NCBI GenBank assembly: GCA_965247175.1
Contig: OZ252006.1
Location: forward strand, 434,001 to 498,000
Origin: JANQMX01 sp965247175
GTDB lineage: Bacteria > Pseudomonadota > Alphaproteobacteria > Kiloniellales > DSM-21159
Direction: 5' to 3'
Length of the DNA stretch: 64,000 nt
Shown here: positions 25,803 to 33,677 of the stretch, one piece after another
Layout of the letters: each line of letters begins with the position of its first letter
How positions within the stretch are numbered: position 1 is the first letter of the stretch
The notes under the pieces: generated by a model
Seen by the model: the letters and a program-made list of their open reading frames with translations, nothing else
Database searches by the model: none
What the model was told of the DNA's origin: nothing
Program-made: the position numbers and the translations under genes

Positions 25803-27797
25803 TCAGAGGGCTCGGCCGAGCTTCCGGCCTTCATAGAAGGCGTAGGGCGCCTGGCGCGCCGCAACGCAGTCGCCAACACTGTGGACCTCCACTCCTTCGC
25901 CAGTTGCGCCCAACTCTCGGCTCAGGCCGTCTTCCGCGACATTGGTTGTCGATAGCACGAGAGCATCCGCCTCCACGCGCCAGCGTTCGCCGTCCAGGAA
26001 ACTGACTAAGGTTGCCGCGTCGCCGTGCCATTCGGCGACGCTGGCTTCGACGACGAAGTCGACACTCAGGCCCTTAAGTCGCCGTCGCAGGTTGTAGTCC
26101 GTCGAGGTGCGGGCAATCTCCTTGCCGATCATAGGGTGCGGGGTGACCAGAGTGACCTTGTGCCCCTGCTCAGCCAGGTGCCAGGCGGTGCCGCAGCCCT
26201 TCCAGTTGCCGCCTTCATCGAGAACGATGACGCGGTTGCCGAGGCGGGCCTCGCGCCGCAGCACGGCCTCCGGCGAGAGAACGCCGGGCTTGTCGATGCC
26301 GGGTAGGCGATCGAGCTGAGGCTGCGCCTTTTGAAAACCGCTTTCGGCTGGCAAAGAACCGGTCGCGAGCACCACGGCGTCGACGTCCATGCCCAGGATA
26401 TCCTCGGCATCGAGATAGCTATTGTACCGCACCTCGACCTGCAGCTTCTCGAACTGGCGGGCGTACCAATCCATCAGGTCGAGAATCTGGGCGCGGCGCG
26501 GCTGCATGCCGGCCAGACGGAATTGCCCGCCAAGCTCGCCGCTTGCCTCGGCGAGGATGACCCGGTGGCCGCGCTCAGCGGCGACGCGGGCGCATTCCAG
26601 GCCGGCCGGGCCGCCGCCCACCACCAGCACTCGACGTGGCTGCTGGCTTGGGGTGAAGCGGTCGCCATCCCACTCGAACTCTCGGCCAGCGGAGGGGTTG
26701 ATCAGGCAGGAAATCCAGTAGTCGCGGTGGCGCCGGCCCCAGCACATCTGGTTGCAGGAAATGCAGCCGCGAATGTCCTCGGCGCGGTTCTCGCGGGCCT
26801 TGTTGGCAAGATGCGGGTCGGCGATCTGCCCGCGGACAATAGAAACCATATCCGCCTGTCCGGAGGCGATGACGCTCTCTGCGTTCTCAGGCGTGCGGAT
26901 GTGACCTTCCGACTGAACTTTGGCCTGCCTAACGGCTCCTTTGAGAACCTCGGAGAGAGGTGTCGTGAGCTTCTCCCCATAGAGGAAGGTCGGGATGATG
27001 CCTTCGTGCTCGAAGTAGCTGCCGAAGCCGCAGGTGACGTAGTCCATCAGCCCACGCTCGTCGTGGTAGGTGACGATCTCCTGCAGTGCTTCGACAGAAA
27101 GCGCGACGTCAATCTCCGCGTCATAGCTCACGGCGAGGCCGACGATGAAGTCCTCGCCGACCAGCTGACGGATGCGCTCGACGATGCGGCGGGAGAAGCG
27201 GGTGCGGTTCTCCAGGTTGCCACCCCATTGGTCGTCGCGGCGGTTGGACCAAGGCAGCCAGAACTGATCGATCAGCGCGTTGTAGGCGGCAAAGAGCTCG
27301 ATGCCGTCGAAGCCGGCGTCCCTGGCCCGGCGCGCGGCCTGAGCGAAAGCCTCGATGGTCTCCTCGATCTCCGTCTCGGTCATGGCATGGCTGCCGTCGG
27401 AGTCGTGATAGGAGGGCAGGCCAGAGGGCGACCAGCTCGGGTGGTAGGAATTGTCGGCATCGCCGTGCTGGCCGACGTGATAGAGCTGATGGATCATCAC
27501 CGCGCCTTCGGCCTGGCAGGCCTCGGTGATCTCGCGGAAGGGGGCGATGATACTGTCGTCTTCGTGGCGGAAGTTGCCACGGGTCAGCACGGCGGCGCGA
27601 TGAACCGGCACCGGCTCGACCACGATCATGGCGGCCCCGCCCTTGGCGCGCTCCAGGTAGTAGCCCTTGTGCCGCGCGCCTGGCAGGCCTTCGACCGACA
27701 TGTTGGCGGTATGCGCCCCGAAGACGATGCGGTTGCGCAGAGTCTTGTGCCGCAAGGTCAGCGGCTCGAAGAGGCGGGGGTAGGCTGCAGCGGTCAT
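25803..27797 (-). CDS. NADH:flavin oxidoreductase, TMADH/N-methylproline demethylase-like
   Basis: This 664-residue protein joins an Old Yellow Enzyme TIM barrel (about residues 1-370) to a C-terminal FAD/NAD-binding module that begins near residue 390 with VLVVGGGPAGLECARVAAERG. The cysteines CISCNQMC plus one Cys eleven residues on would bind the 4Fe-4S cluster of this family. Relatives include trimethylamine dehydrogenase, 2,4-dienoyl-CoA reductase and N-methylproline demethylase (StcD type). Given the proline- and betaine-related genes in this window, N-demethylation of an amine is my preferred role. The GNAT gene upstream has the same direction. A related protein is encoded at 35002-36963. 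Confidence 0.87.
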   Translation of the reverse strand: MTAAAYPRLFEPLTLRHKTLRNRIVFGAHTANMSVEGLPGARHKGYYLERAKGGAAMIVVEPVPVHRAAVLTRGNFRHEDDSIIAPFREITEACQAEGAVMIHQLYHVGQHGDADNSYHPSWSPSGLPSYHDSDGSHAMTETEIEETIEAFAQAARRARDAGFDGIELFAAYNALIDQFWLPWSNRRDDQWGGNLENRTRFSRRIVERIRQLVGEDFIVGLAVSYDAEIDVALSVEALQEIVTYHDERGLMDYVTCGFGSYFEHEGIIPTFLYGEKLTTPLSEVLKGAVRQAKVQSEGHIRTPENAESVIASGQADMVSIVRGQIADPHLANKARENRAEDIRGCISCNQMCWGRRHRDYWISCLINPSAGREFEWDGDRFTPSQQPRRVLVVGGGPAGLECARVAAERGHRVILAEASGELGGQFRLAGMQPRRAQILDLMDWYARQFEKLQVEVRYNSYLDAEDILGMDVDAVVLATGSLPAESGFQKAQPQLDRLPGIDKPGVLSPEAVLRREARLGNRVIVLDEGGNWKGCGTAWHLAEQGHKVTLVTPHPMIGKEIARTSTDYNLRRRLKGLSVDFVVEASVAEWHGDAATLVSFLDGERWRVEADALVLSTTNVAEDGLSRELGATGEGVEVHSVGDCVAARQAPYAFYEGRKLGRAL

Positions 27798-27925
27798 TGT
27801 CCAAGTCGCGTCCTACAAGGCACCGGAGGCTCAGCGAAGCCTGACCTCCTTGCAGTTGCCCAGGCAACCGAATTCTGTGGTCCTTGATCGGATTGCGCTG
27901 GTTCCGAAGGCGGCAGCATTTCGCT

Positions 27926-28399
27926 TCAAAGCGCCTTTGCGTACACGATAAAGCCGCTGCGCTGGGCGACCTGGTCGTAAAGCCGCATGGCCGTCTTGTT
28001 GGTCTCGTGGGTCTGCCAATAGACCCGGGGGCTGCCGGCGGCCTCGGCTTGCTCGTAGACCGCTTCGATGAGGGCGCGGCCAACGCCCTTGCCGCGCGCA
28101 GCTGCCGCGGTGAAGAGGTCCTGCATGTAGCAAGACGGTCCGGCGGTCAGGGTCGATCGGTGGAAGATGTAGTGGGCCAAGCCGACCAGGTCTCCATTCA
28201 GCTCGGCCACCAAGGCATGCACTGGCTCAGTGCCGTCGAAGAAACGCTGCCAAGTCATCTCGGAGATGTCGCGAGGCAAGGCGGTTTCTTCGGCTCGGCC
28301 ATAGACGGCGTTATAGCCCTCCCAAAGGGCAAGCCATGGCTCGTACTCGGAGGGCAGTGGTGGACGAACCACGACGGTCTTCGACATTGCTTCCTTCAT
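27926..28399 (-). CDS. GNAT-family N-acetyltransferase
   Basis: This 157-residue GNAT protein shows the MQDLFTAAAARGKGVGRALIEA acetyl-CoA motif, with R/K-x-x-G-x-G at its turn, and the conserved YDQVAQRSGFIVY ending of the family. It lies upstream of the NADH:flavin oxidoreductase gene on the same strand, 128 bases away. The acceptor is unknown. Confidence 0.85.
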   Translation of the reverse strand: MKEAMSKTVVVRPPLPSEYEPWLALWEGYNAVYGRAEETALPRDISEMTWQRFFDGTEPVHALVAELNGDLVGLAHYIFHRSTLTAGPSCYMQDLFTAAAARGKGVGRALIEAVYEQAEAAGSPRVYWQTHETNKTAMRLYDQVAQRSGFIVYAKAL

Positions 28400-28482
28400 C
28401 GCGCGCTCGGCAGCTGAAGCGGAATGATAGCGATGTCCTGGGTCGAGAGAGCGCCCTTTGCCACATGACGCCTATGCTGGTT

Positions 28483-30666
28483 TTAGGCGGATCCCGCCAG
28501 GCGAAGGCGACGCTGCTCTTCTGAGCGGCCAGGCTCGTTCGGCAGATCGATCTCGTCGCGGCCTCCGCCCGTCTTTGCCCCGCCTGCCGGCAGCGCGATA
28601 GTGATCATCGTGCCGACGCCGAGCGTGCTCTCCAGGGCGATGGTCCCGCCATGAGCTTCGACTAGGCGTTTGCAGATCGGCAGACCGAGGCCATGGCCGT
28701 GGTAGGGGCGGGCCCGCAAGGGGTTGGAGCGCTCGTAGGGCTCGAACAATCTCGGCAGCGCATCGGGCTCGATGCCGCAGCCGTCGTCCGCGAAGGTGAG
28801 TTTCGCTCCACCCTCCGCCGTACCCTCGAGCGTGACCTGGATGCTGCCGCCTCGGGCGGTATGCCGAATGCTGTTAGAGAGGAGGTTGAGGGTGACCTGC
28901 TCGATCGCACGGCGGTCGACGTGATAGGGAGCCTCAGCCTCGCAGGTCTGAACCGCGATGGTTACGCCGGCCTCTTGGGCAATGCTGTCCAGGGTGCGCG
29001 CGGCCGCCGAGACAATCTCCGAAAGCTGGAATGGCTGCAGATCGAGCTTGAGGTTGCCTGTCTCGATACGGGACAGATCGAGCAGATCGTTGACCAGATC
29101 GAGCAGATGGGCGGCGCTGGCATGGATGTCCTCGGCGTAGTCCCGGTACTTGGTCGAGCCCAGGGCACCGAGTATCTGCTGTCGCATGAGGTCGGAGAAC
29201 CCGAGGATGGCATTCAGCGGCGTTCGGAGATCGTGGCTCATGGTCGCCAGGAACTCGGACTTGGCCCGGTTCGCCGAAGCCGTTTCCTTCAGCGCTGCCG
29301 CCAGGGCCGTCTCAGACTGCTTTTGTCGCGTGATGTCACGGCCTGAGCCGCGATAACCAAGGAAGCGGCCGGCGTCGTCGAAGACAGGCACGCCACTGAT
29401 GGCGAGGTAAACCGTGACGCCGTCCGGCCGGACCCTGGGATGGACGAAGTCGCGAAAGGGTCTCTGCGCTTTGAGATCGTTGAGATGTTGTTGCCAGCAT
29501 TCCGGGTCGACGCCTGGAATGCCTGTCTCTTCGCGGGTCTTACCGAGCAGCTTTGATGGCGGAACGCCGGTGATCCTTTCGAAGCGTTCGGAGAAGAAAG
29601 AGAAACGGAGCGTCTCGTCCATCTCCCAGAACCAGTCCGTCGAGGACTTGGCGAAGTCCTGGAAGCGCCGGTTGCTGGTAGCCAGTGACGCCCTGGCCTG
29701 GGCAATGCGCTTCTTCAGGTAGGCATTGGCGAGAAAGCTGCCGCCCAGCACGGCCACCAAGATGCCGAGGCACCAGAGTGCCCATTCGGGCAGGGTCGGC
29801 CGATGGGGCTCCGCCAGCCAGCGTTGGTAAGCCTGGTAGTAGGGTGAATGCGCATAGGACTTGAGACCGGCGAGGTAGACATCCATCCGCTCGATGACAC
29901 TGTCGGGCAAGGCGTTGGTGTACGCGAAGTAGAGCGGGGCAGGGCGGAACAGGACTTGCGAGCGTTCCAATCGCGGCTCGGCCCCGCCCTCATGCAGCTC
30001 ACCATAGAAGCGGTTCACGATGCCATAGTCAGCTTCACCCCGGCGCACCTGCTCAAGAACGCCGTCGAGGGAGGGACTGGGAACCAGCTGGAGCACCCAG
30101 TTCTGCTGCTTTGCCAGCTCGAGAAGGCGCCGGTGCTGTATGCCGTCCTGCAGGACGGCAACCCTGCGCCCGTTAAGATCATCCAGGGCACTCAGTACGG
30201 TCTCGTGGCGCGAATAGATATAGGACCAGGAGTGCAGAACGGCCTCGTGCCCGAACTGAAAACGTCGAGCACGTTGCTGCGAGTAGGCGACGTCCGGCAT
30301 GACGTCGATCTCGCCGGCCTCCAACATGCTGAGACAGTCGGACCAGGCGCAGGGGATATAAGTGATTCGCCAGCCGAAGGACTGGGATAACCGTTCTAGG
30401 ATTTCCGGGTAGAAACCACGCGGTCCATGTGCGGGGTCCCAGTAAATCTTCGGCTCGTTTTCGTAGACGCCGACGCGCAGCGTGCGACTTTCAGCGACAG
30501 ATTGGTCGGACGCAGCGACCGCAAGCAAAAATGCCAGGAAACAGAGGGCTAGGCGACGGCTGGTCGTCTGGCGCGTCCACGTCCGGGCTCCTGGCTGTGT
30601 GCATTTGACGGTCCGCACAGGGCGCGTTTCAGGAAGAAAAGGCATATCCCAAGCTTTTCGTCGCAT
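28483..30666 (-). CDS. Hybrid sensor: periplasmic binding domain, PAS and histidine kinase
   Basis: This 727-residue protein combines sensing and kinase parts. An N-terminal export signal (about residues 37-58) leads a type-3 solute-binding (amino-acid-type) domain at 62-285, a membrane helix near 293-315, a PAS domain (about 330-450), HisKA with the phospho-acceptor His478 in ATMSHDLRTPLNA, and a HATPase domain to about 695 (N-box LLSNSIRHT, DDGCGIEPD, HGLGLPI). There is no receiver domain and no response regulator gene within the window. The binding domain likely detects an amino-acid-like ligand in the periplasm. The start codon is uncertain; ATG 30645 is possible. Confidence 0.9.
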   Translation of the reverse strand: MRRKAWDMPFLPETRPVRTVKCTQPGARTWTRQTTSRRLALCFLAFLLAVAASDQSVAESRTLRVGVYENEPKIYWDPAHGPRGFYPEILERLSQSFGWRITYIPCAWSDCLSMLEAGEIDVMPDVAYSQQRARRFQFGHEAVLHSWSYIYSRHETVLSALDDLNGRRVAVLQDGIQHRRLLELAKQQNWVLQLVPSPSLDGVLEQVRRGEADYGIVNRFYGELHEGGAEPRLERSQVLFRPAPLYFAYTNALPDSVIERMDVYLAGLKSYAHSPYYQAYQRWLAEPHRPTLPEWALWCLGILVAVLGGSFLANAYLKKRIAQARASLATSNRRFQDFAKSSTDWFWEMDETLRFSFFSERFERITGVPPSKLLGKTREETGIPGVDPECWQQHLNDLKAQRPFRDFVHPRVRPDGVTVYLAISGVPVFDDAGRFLGYRGSGRDITRQKQSETALAAALKETASANRAKSEFLATMSHDLRTPLNAILGFSDLMRQQILGALGSTKYRDYAEDIHASAAHLLDLVNDLLDLSRIETGNLKLDLQPFQLSEIVSAAARTLDSIAQEAGVTIAVQTCEAEAPYHVDRRAIEQVTLNLLSNSIRHTARGGSIQVTLEGTAEGGAKLTFADDGCGIEPDALPRLFEPYERSNPLRARPYHGHGLGLPICKRLVEAHGGTIALESTLGVGTMITIALPAGGAKTGGGRDEIDLPNEPGRSEEQRRLRLAGSA

Positions 30667-30985
30667 CGCAGCGCCAGACCCAGGATCACAACGCTCCAGT
30701 TGCTCCAGCCGCTATCTGATCGGGTCGATCCACCCTTGAGGTTTGGAAGGAGATTGACTGAACAGCCAAAGGTAAGCCGCAATCCCTTGCAGAGGCGTAA
30801 ATGCCACAGGCCGACTGGGGCCTTGTCTTCGCGCATGCCAACCGCCGTATTGCCCGACGCTTCTTGTGGCTAATTGGCAGACTATGTAGGGTCGCCCGAC
30901 TTTCGGCGCGGCGGCAGAATTGCCGGGGCGCGCGCCGGAGCAACGATACATCTTCGTGTCTTAGCGGGAGGCTGGGAAAGGCCAG
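30667..30985. other. Non-coding gap between the sensor kinase and UspA genes
   Basis: This 319-base divergent gap separates the histidine kinase (minus) from the universal stress gene (plus) and must hold both promoters. I see no believable gene: the open frames here lack family-like sequence and ribosome binding sites. There is no strong palindrome by eye. Confidence 0.5.
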
Positions 30986-31417
30986 ATGATCAAGAAAATT
31001 CTCGTGCCGGTAGACTTGTCCCAAGAAGAGGCCGGGGGCTCCGCCCTGCACTTGGCAGCAGACCTGGCTCGGCTTAAGGAGGCCAAGCTCGTCCTGTTCC
31101 ATGTGATCGAGCGGGTGCCGGCTTTCGTCGAGAGCCAGCTACCCAAAGACTTCGCGGAAGATGCCATGTCCGAGGCGACGCGTCGGTTGACCGCACTTGC
31201 CGGTTCGCTGCAGCTCGAGCCGCATCCGGAGATTGCCGTGCGGCCGGGGCATCCCTCGACCGAGATCCTGGATTATGCCGAGAAGGCTGGCATCGACATG
31301 ATCGTCATGGCATCCCACGACCCGGTGCTTTCCGACTACCTCTTGGGCTCGGTCGCCGCGCGGGTCGTGCGCCACGCGCACTGCTCCGTGCTGGTCGCGC
31401 GCAAGCTGGACGACTGA
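30986..31417 (+). CDS. Universal stress protein (UspA family)
   Basis: This 143-residue cytoplasmic protein starts with IKKILVPVDLS and ends with a GSVAARVVRHAHCSVLVAR motif, the ATP-binding loop and last strand of the UspA fold. The middle has MASHD before the loop, as in the nucleotide-binding subgroup. It probably acts in stress survival; the partner is unknown. It converges on the DUF427 gene eight bases away. Confidence 0.88.
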   Translation: MIKKILVPVDLSQEEAGGSALHLAADLARLKEAKLVLFHVIERVPAFVESQLPKDFAEDAMSEATRRLTALAGSLQLEPHPEIAVRPGHPSTEILDYAEKAGIDMIVMASHDPVLSDYLLGSVAARVVRHAHCSVLVARKLDD

Positions 31418-31425
31418 GCGGCGGC

Positions 31426-32079
31426 TCAGCCGTAAGGGTGCGCGTCGCCGTCGGTCCGTAGAGTCGTTGCGGCGAGCACACGGTCGCGAATGCGCTCCTG
31501 CCACTCGCGGCCGCTGGCGTCCTGCCACCAAACTACCGTGTCGCTGTAGGCCGGAAACTCGTAGGGCTTGATGCCCGGGTTGCGGGTGGGATGCCATTCG
31601 GCGGCCAGCGCGGGGAAAAGGCGCTTGAGCTGGGTCGTGGTGTCGACGCGGCCGGGAATCTCACGCGGCCCGGACACCGGCTGCTCGTCCTCGTACCAAG
31701 CCTCCATTCGGCCCCAATAGAAGCCGAGAAAGCCTGTCAGCTCGCTGAGTTCAGGATAGGGTTCGGGATAGGCCCAGATGGCGTTCTCGGCGACCTGCTC
31801 GCCGACCCGGAGACTCCAATAGCAGGCGTGACCCTTGTAGGGGCAATAGGTGTCGCGCGCGGTCGCCTCAAGATAATCCATCGCCACGTCTTGGCGCGGC
31901 AGATAGTAGATCGGTGCGTGCCCAAGCTCGTACATCACGCGCGCAGCGCGTGAGTCGGCGACGGTCTCGCCACCGAAGACGGCCCGGACACGCGCCGGTA
32001 TCACGTCGAAGGATATCTGATAGTCAGGATTGAGGGGCCAGCCCTTCGGATCCGCTTGGGGAGCGGCCTCGCTCGTCAT
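31426..32079 (-). CDS. DUF427 domain protein
   Basis: This 217-residue protein is built from two related halves of the DUF427 fold. The first has RVRAVFGGETVADSRAARV, a YYLP turn, and a CPYKGHACYWSL motif with the conserved cysteine and His; the second begins around WAYPEPYPEL. The function is unknown, though the compact beta fold with a buried polar site suggests small-molecule binding. I placed the start at ATG 32079 because GGGAGG lies eight bases ahead; the ATG two codons upstream is too close to it. Confidence 0.82.
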   Translation of the reverse strand: MTSEAAPQADPKGWPLNPDYQISFDVIPARVRAVFGGETVADSRAARVMYELGHAPIYYLPRQDVAMDYLEATARDTYCPYKGHACYWSLRVGEQVAENAIWAYPEPYPELSELTGFLGFYWGRMEAWYEDEQPVSGPREIPGRVDTTTQLKRLFPALAAEWHPTRNPGIKPYEFPAYSDTVVWWQDASGREWQERIRDRVLAATTLRTDGDAHPYG

Positions 32080-32187
32080 GTCCATGACCTCCCTTATCGG
32101 CTGTGAAGCTGTTCCAGCCTCCTTGAGAGGCCTATGTTTCGTCAACAGTAGGACGTGCGGGACATGGCGGCGCGAAGGCAAACGCGA

Positions 32188-32253
32188 GTCACCGGCATTT
32201 TCGGCAAGATGCGTGCCGGTAAGATCGATGGCCGCATCGTCACAACCCTCTGA
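32188..32253 (+). pseudogene. Possible C-terminal remnant of an MDR/quinone oxidoreductase gene
   Basis: A 21-codon stretch read on the plus strand ends in TGA and reads like the last residues of an MDR (QOR-type) dehydrogenase, with the pattern F-x-x-M-x-A-G-K-x-x-G-R-I-V-x-T-L. There is no start codon or upstream gene body: a stop lies twelve codons before. The match is short and by eye. It is not the same tail as the intact dehydrogenase at 37609-38715. It lies in the gap between the DUF427 and sulfotransferase genes. Confidence 0.25.
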
Positions 32254-32267
32254 GAGCGTGAACTGCC

Positions 32268-33341
32268 TTAGCGGCCTTTGTACTGAGCATAGAAGTCGTC
32301 GAGATGCTCGTCGAGGAAGCGGTCGATGAAGGCGATGTCTTCCGCGTTGAGATAGTCGACGTAGCCGCCAACCTTGCCGCGGCGCACCTTGAAACCATCC
32401 GGGTGGCCGTCGCGAGGTGGTTCGAGGCGCGCACTCCTGAGTGCATCTCTCTCCTCCAGGCGTCGCAGGTTCGAAAAGCTGCCAAAGTCGATCACATCTT
32501 CAAGGAAGGCCGGATCACGTTTCGGCCACTGCAGAAAGTCCAGGCAGCGCTCGAGCACGACTCTAGTGCTATCGCTCAGCTCTTCATAGGTGACGTGGAG
32601 GAAGGCCGCCGGCACGCTTCGGTTCTCGGCCCAGACGTTGTAGAATCCGACCAGTCCCCTCAGACCGCCGATATCGTGGTGGATGAAGGATGAGATGTCC
32701 CCGGTAAAGGCGTCCCTGGCGATCTCTGCGCCGCCTCGCCGCGTGTGTTGGAAGTAGTTGGAGACGATGACGTCTCGTGGGTCACGGGTGAGGAAGATAA
32801 CCTTCCTGCCGTGATAGGCACGCTTGTCGCGAAACAAGGCCTCTGGCGGTTTCCAGTGGGGGTTGTCGTCATGTGTCACGGCGAGCGTTGCAAAGTCCGG
32901 TTCGGCGCGGGTGAGCTCCAGCACCTCAAGCGGATCGCGATCCGTGCGGCTACCCAAGACGTACCGTCCCAGTAACGCCCTCAGCCAGGTGCGTCCGCAT
33001 TTGGGATAGGAAATCAGGAAGGCATCGACCGAGAGATAGGAGAGGTAGAGCAGCAGACGCTGCTCCCAGTGGGTCACTTCCTCGGAGACACCTTGCTGGA
33101 TCAGGCGGTCGCGTTGCAGATCGTAAGCTTCAAGCTCTGGCTTCATCGACAGCGCCTGGCCGATGGCTTCTGCACCGGCATCGCGGTGTCCGGCGCGGCA
33201 CAAGCAGAGACCCTGAAGGTAGAGCGCCTCCACATGATCAGGCGCCGCCTCGCGAATGTCCCGGCAGATCTCTTCGGCTGACTGCAGGTCGCGTGCCTTA
33301 TAGGCCGTTACCGCCTGCGCCATGAGCTGGGGAAATTCCAT
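32268..33341 (-). CDS. Sulfotransferase family protein with N-terminal TPR-like region
   Basis: This 357-residue protein has a helical N-terminus (residues 1-75) resembling two TPR-like repeats (YKARDLQSAEEICRDI and the following helix), then a sulfotransferase domain. The PAPS-binding 5' loop is FLISYPKCGRTWLRALLG, and the 3' phosphate motif is FLTRDPRDVIVSNYF. The late RRGKVGG motif is also conserved. It would move sulfate from PAPS to a hydroxyl or amine on a carbohydrate, peptide or small molecule; the acceptor is unknown. No PAPS-making genes are adjacent. Confidence 0.85.
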   Translation of the reverse strand: MEFPQLMAQAVTAYKARDLQSAEEICRDIREAAPDHVEALYLQGLCLCRAGHRDAGAEAIGQALSMKPELEAYDLQRDRLIQQGVSEEVTHWEQRLLLYLSYLSVDAFLISYPKCGRTWLRALLGRYVLGSRTDRDPLEVLELTRAEPDFATLAVTHDDNPHWKPPEALFRDKRAYHGRKVIFLTRDPRDVIVSNYFQHTRRGGAEIARDAFTGDISSFIHHDIGGLRGLVGFYNVWAENRSVPAAFLHVTYEELSDSTRVVLERCLDFLQWPKRDPAFLEDVIDFGSFSNLRRLEERDALRSARLEPPRDGHPDGFKVRRGKVGGYVDYLNAEDIAFIDRFLDEHLDDFYAQYKGR

Positions 33342-33524
33342 TGAGCGCTCGCTGCTCGGACGGATCGAATGGTCACTGTCGCCGCCCAGCGCTTACGAAG
33401 ATCGGACGGCCAGCTCAACAAGGCATAGACACCGCTGCGTCTTCGCACAACCGAGAGACCTTAGTACAGAGCAGGGAACAGCATAGGCTTCGGCGGTGCC
33501 GATGCGGCAAGAAGGGGATGTGCC

Positions 33525-33677
33525 TTGGTCGGCGTTCCGAACGAGATGACCGCCGCCTTACTGCTCGGCCGCGCCGGTCTGGACAGGATTGTCATCCGCG
33601 ACGATATGCTGGTGCCTGTGCCAGTGCCGTGGGAGGTGCTGGTCCGGGTCGGCGCCTGCCAGCTCAAGGACGTGTAA
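33525..33677 (+). pseudogene. Truncated 5' copy of the MDR dehydrogenase gene
   Basis: These 50 codons plus stop repeat the start of the intact dehydrogenase at 37609. Both begin with TTG after an AGGGGA-like ribosome binding site and share the pattern x-V/I-P-x-x-MTAALLLG, then D/N-rich strands, and PVPxPxxxEVLVRVGAC. DNA identity is plain to the eye over about 130 bases, for example the GGTCCGGGTCGGCGCCTGC core. The copy ends in TAA just past that core. Its end overlaps the 3' end of the Rieske oxygenase gene by 14 bases. It is a gene remnant, or possibly a 50-residue peptide, but no function is likely. Confidence 0.8.

Noticed and set aside
26331..27887. A 518-codon plus-strand frame opposite the NADH:flavin oxidoreductase gene
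   Set aside because: The minus-strand protein is strongly recognisable through its flavin, 4Fe-4S and NAD motifs; the opposite frame has none.
30549..31102. Minus-strand frames across the kinase/UspA gap
   Set aside because: They lack family features and run antisense to the UspA start; the gap is better read as a divergent promoter.
32191..32220. ACCGGCA/TGCCGGT inverted repeat behind the sulfotransferase gene as a terminator
   Set aside because: The loop is 16 bases and no T-run follows, and it falls in the short frame that resembles a dehydrogenase tail.
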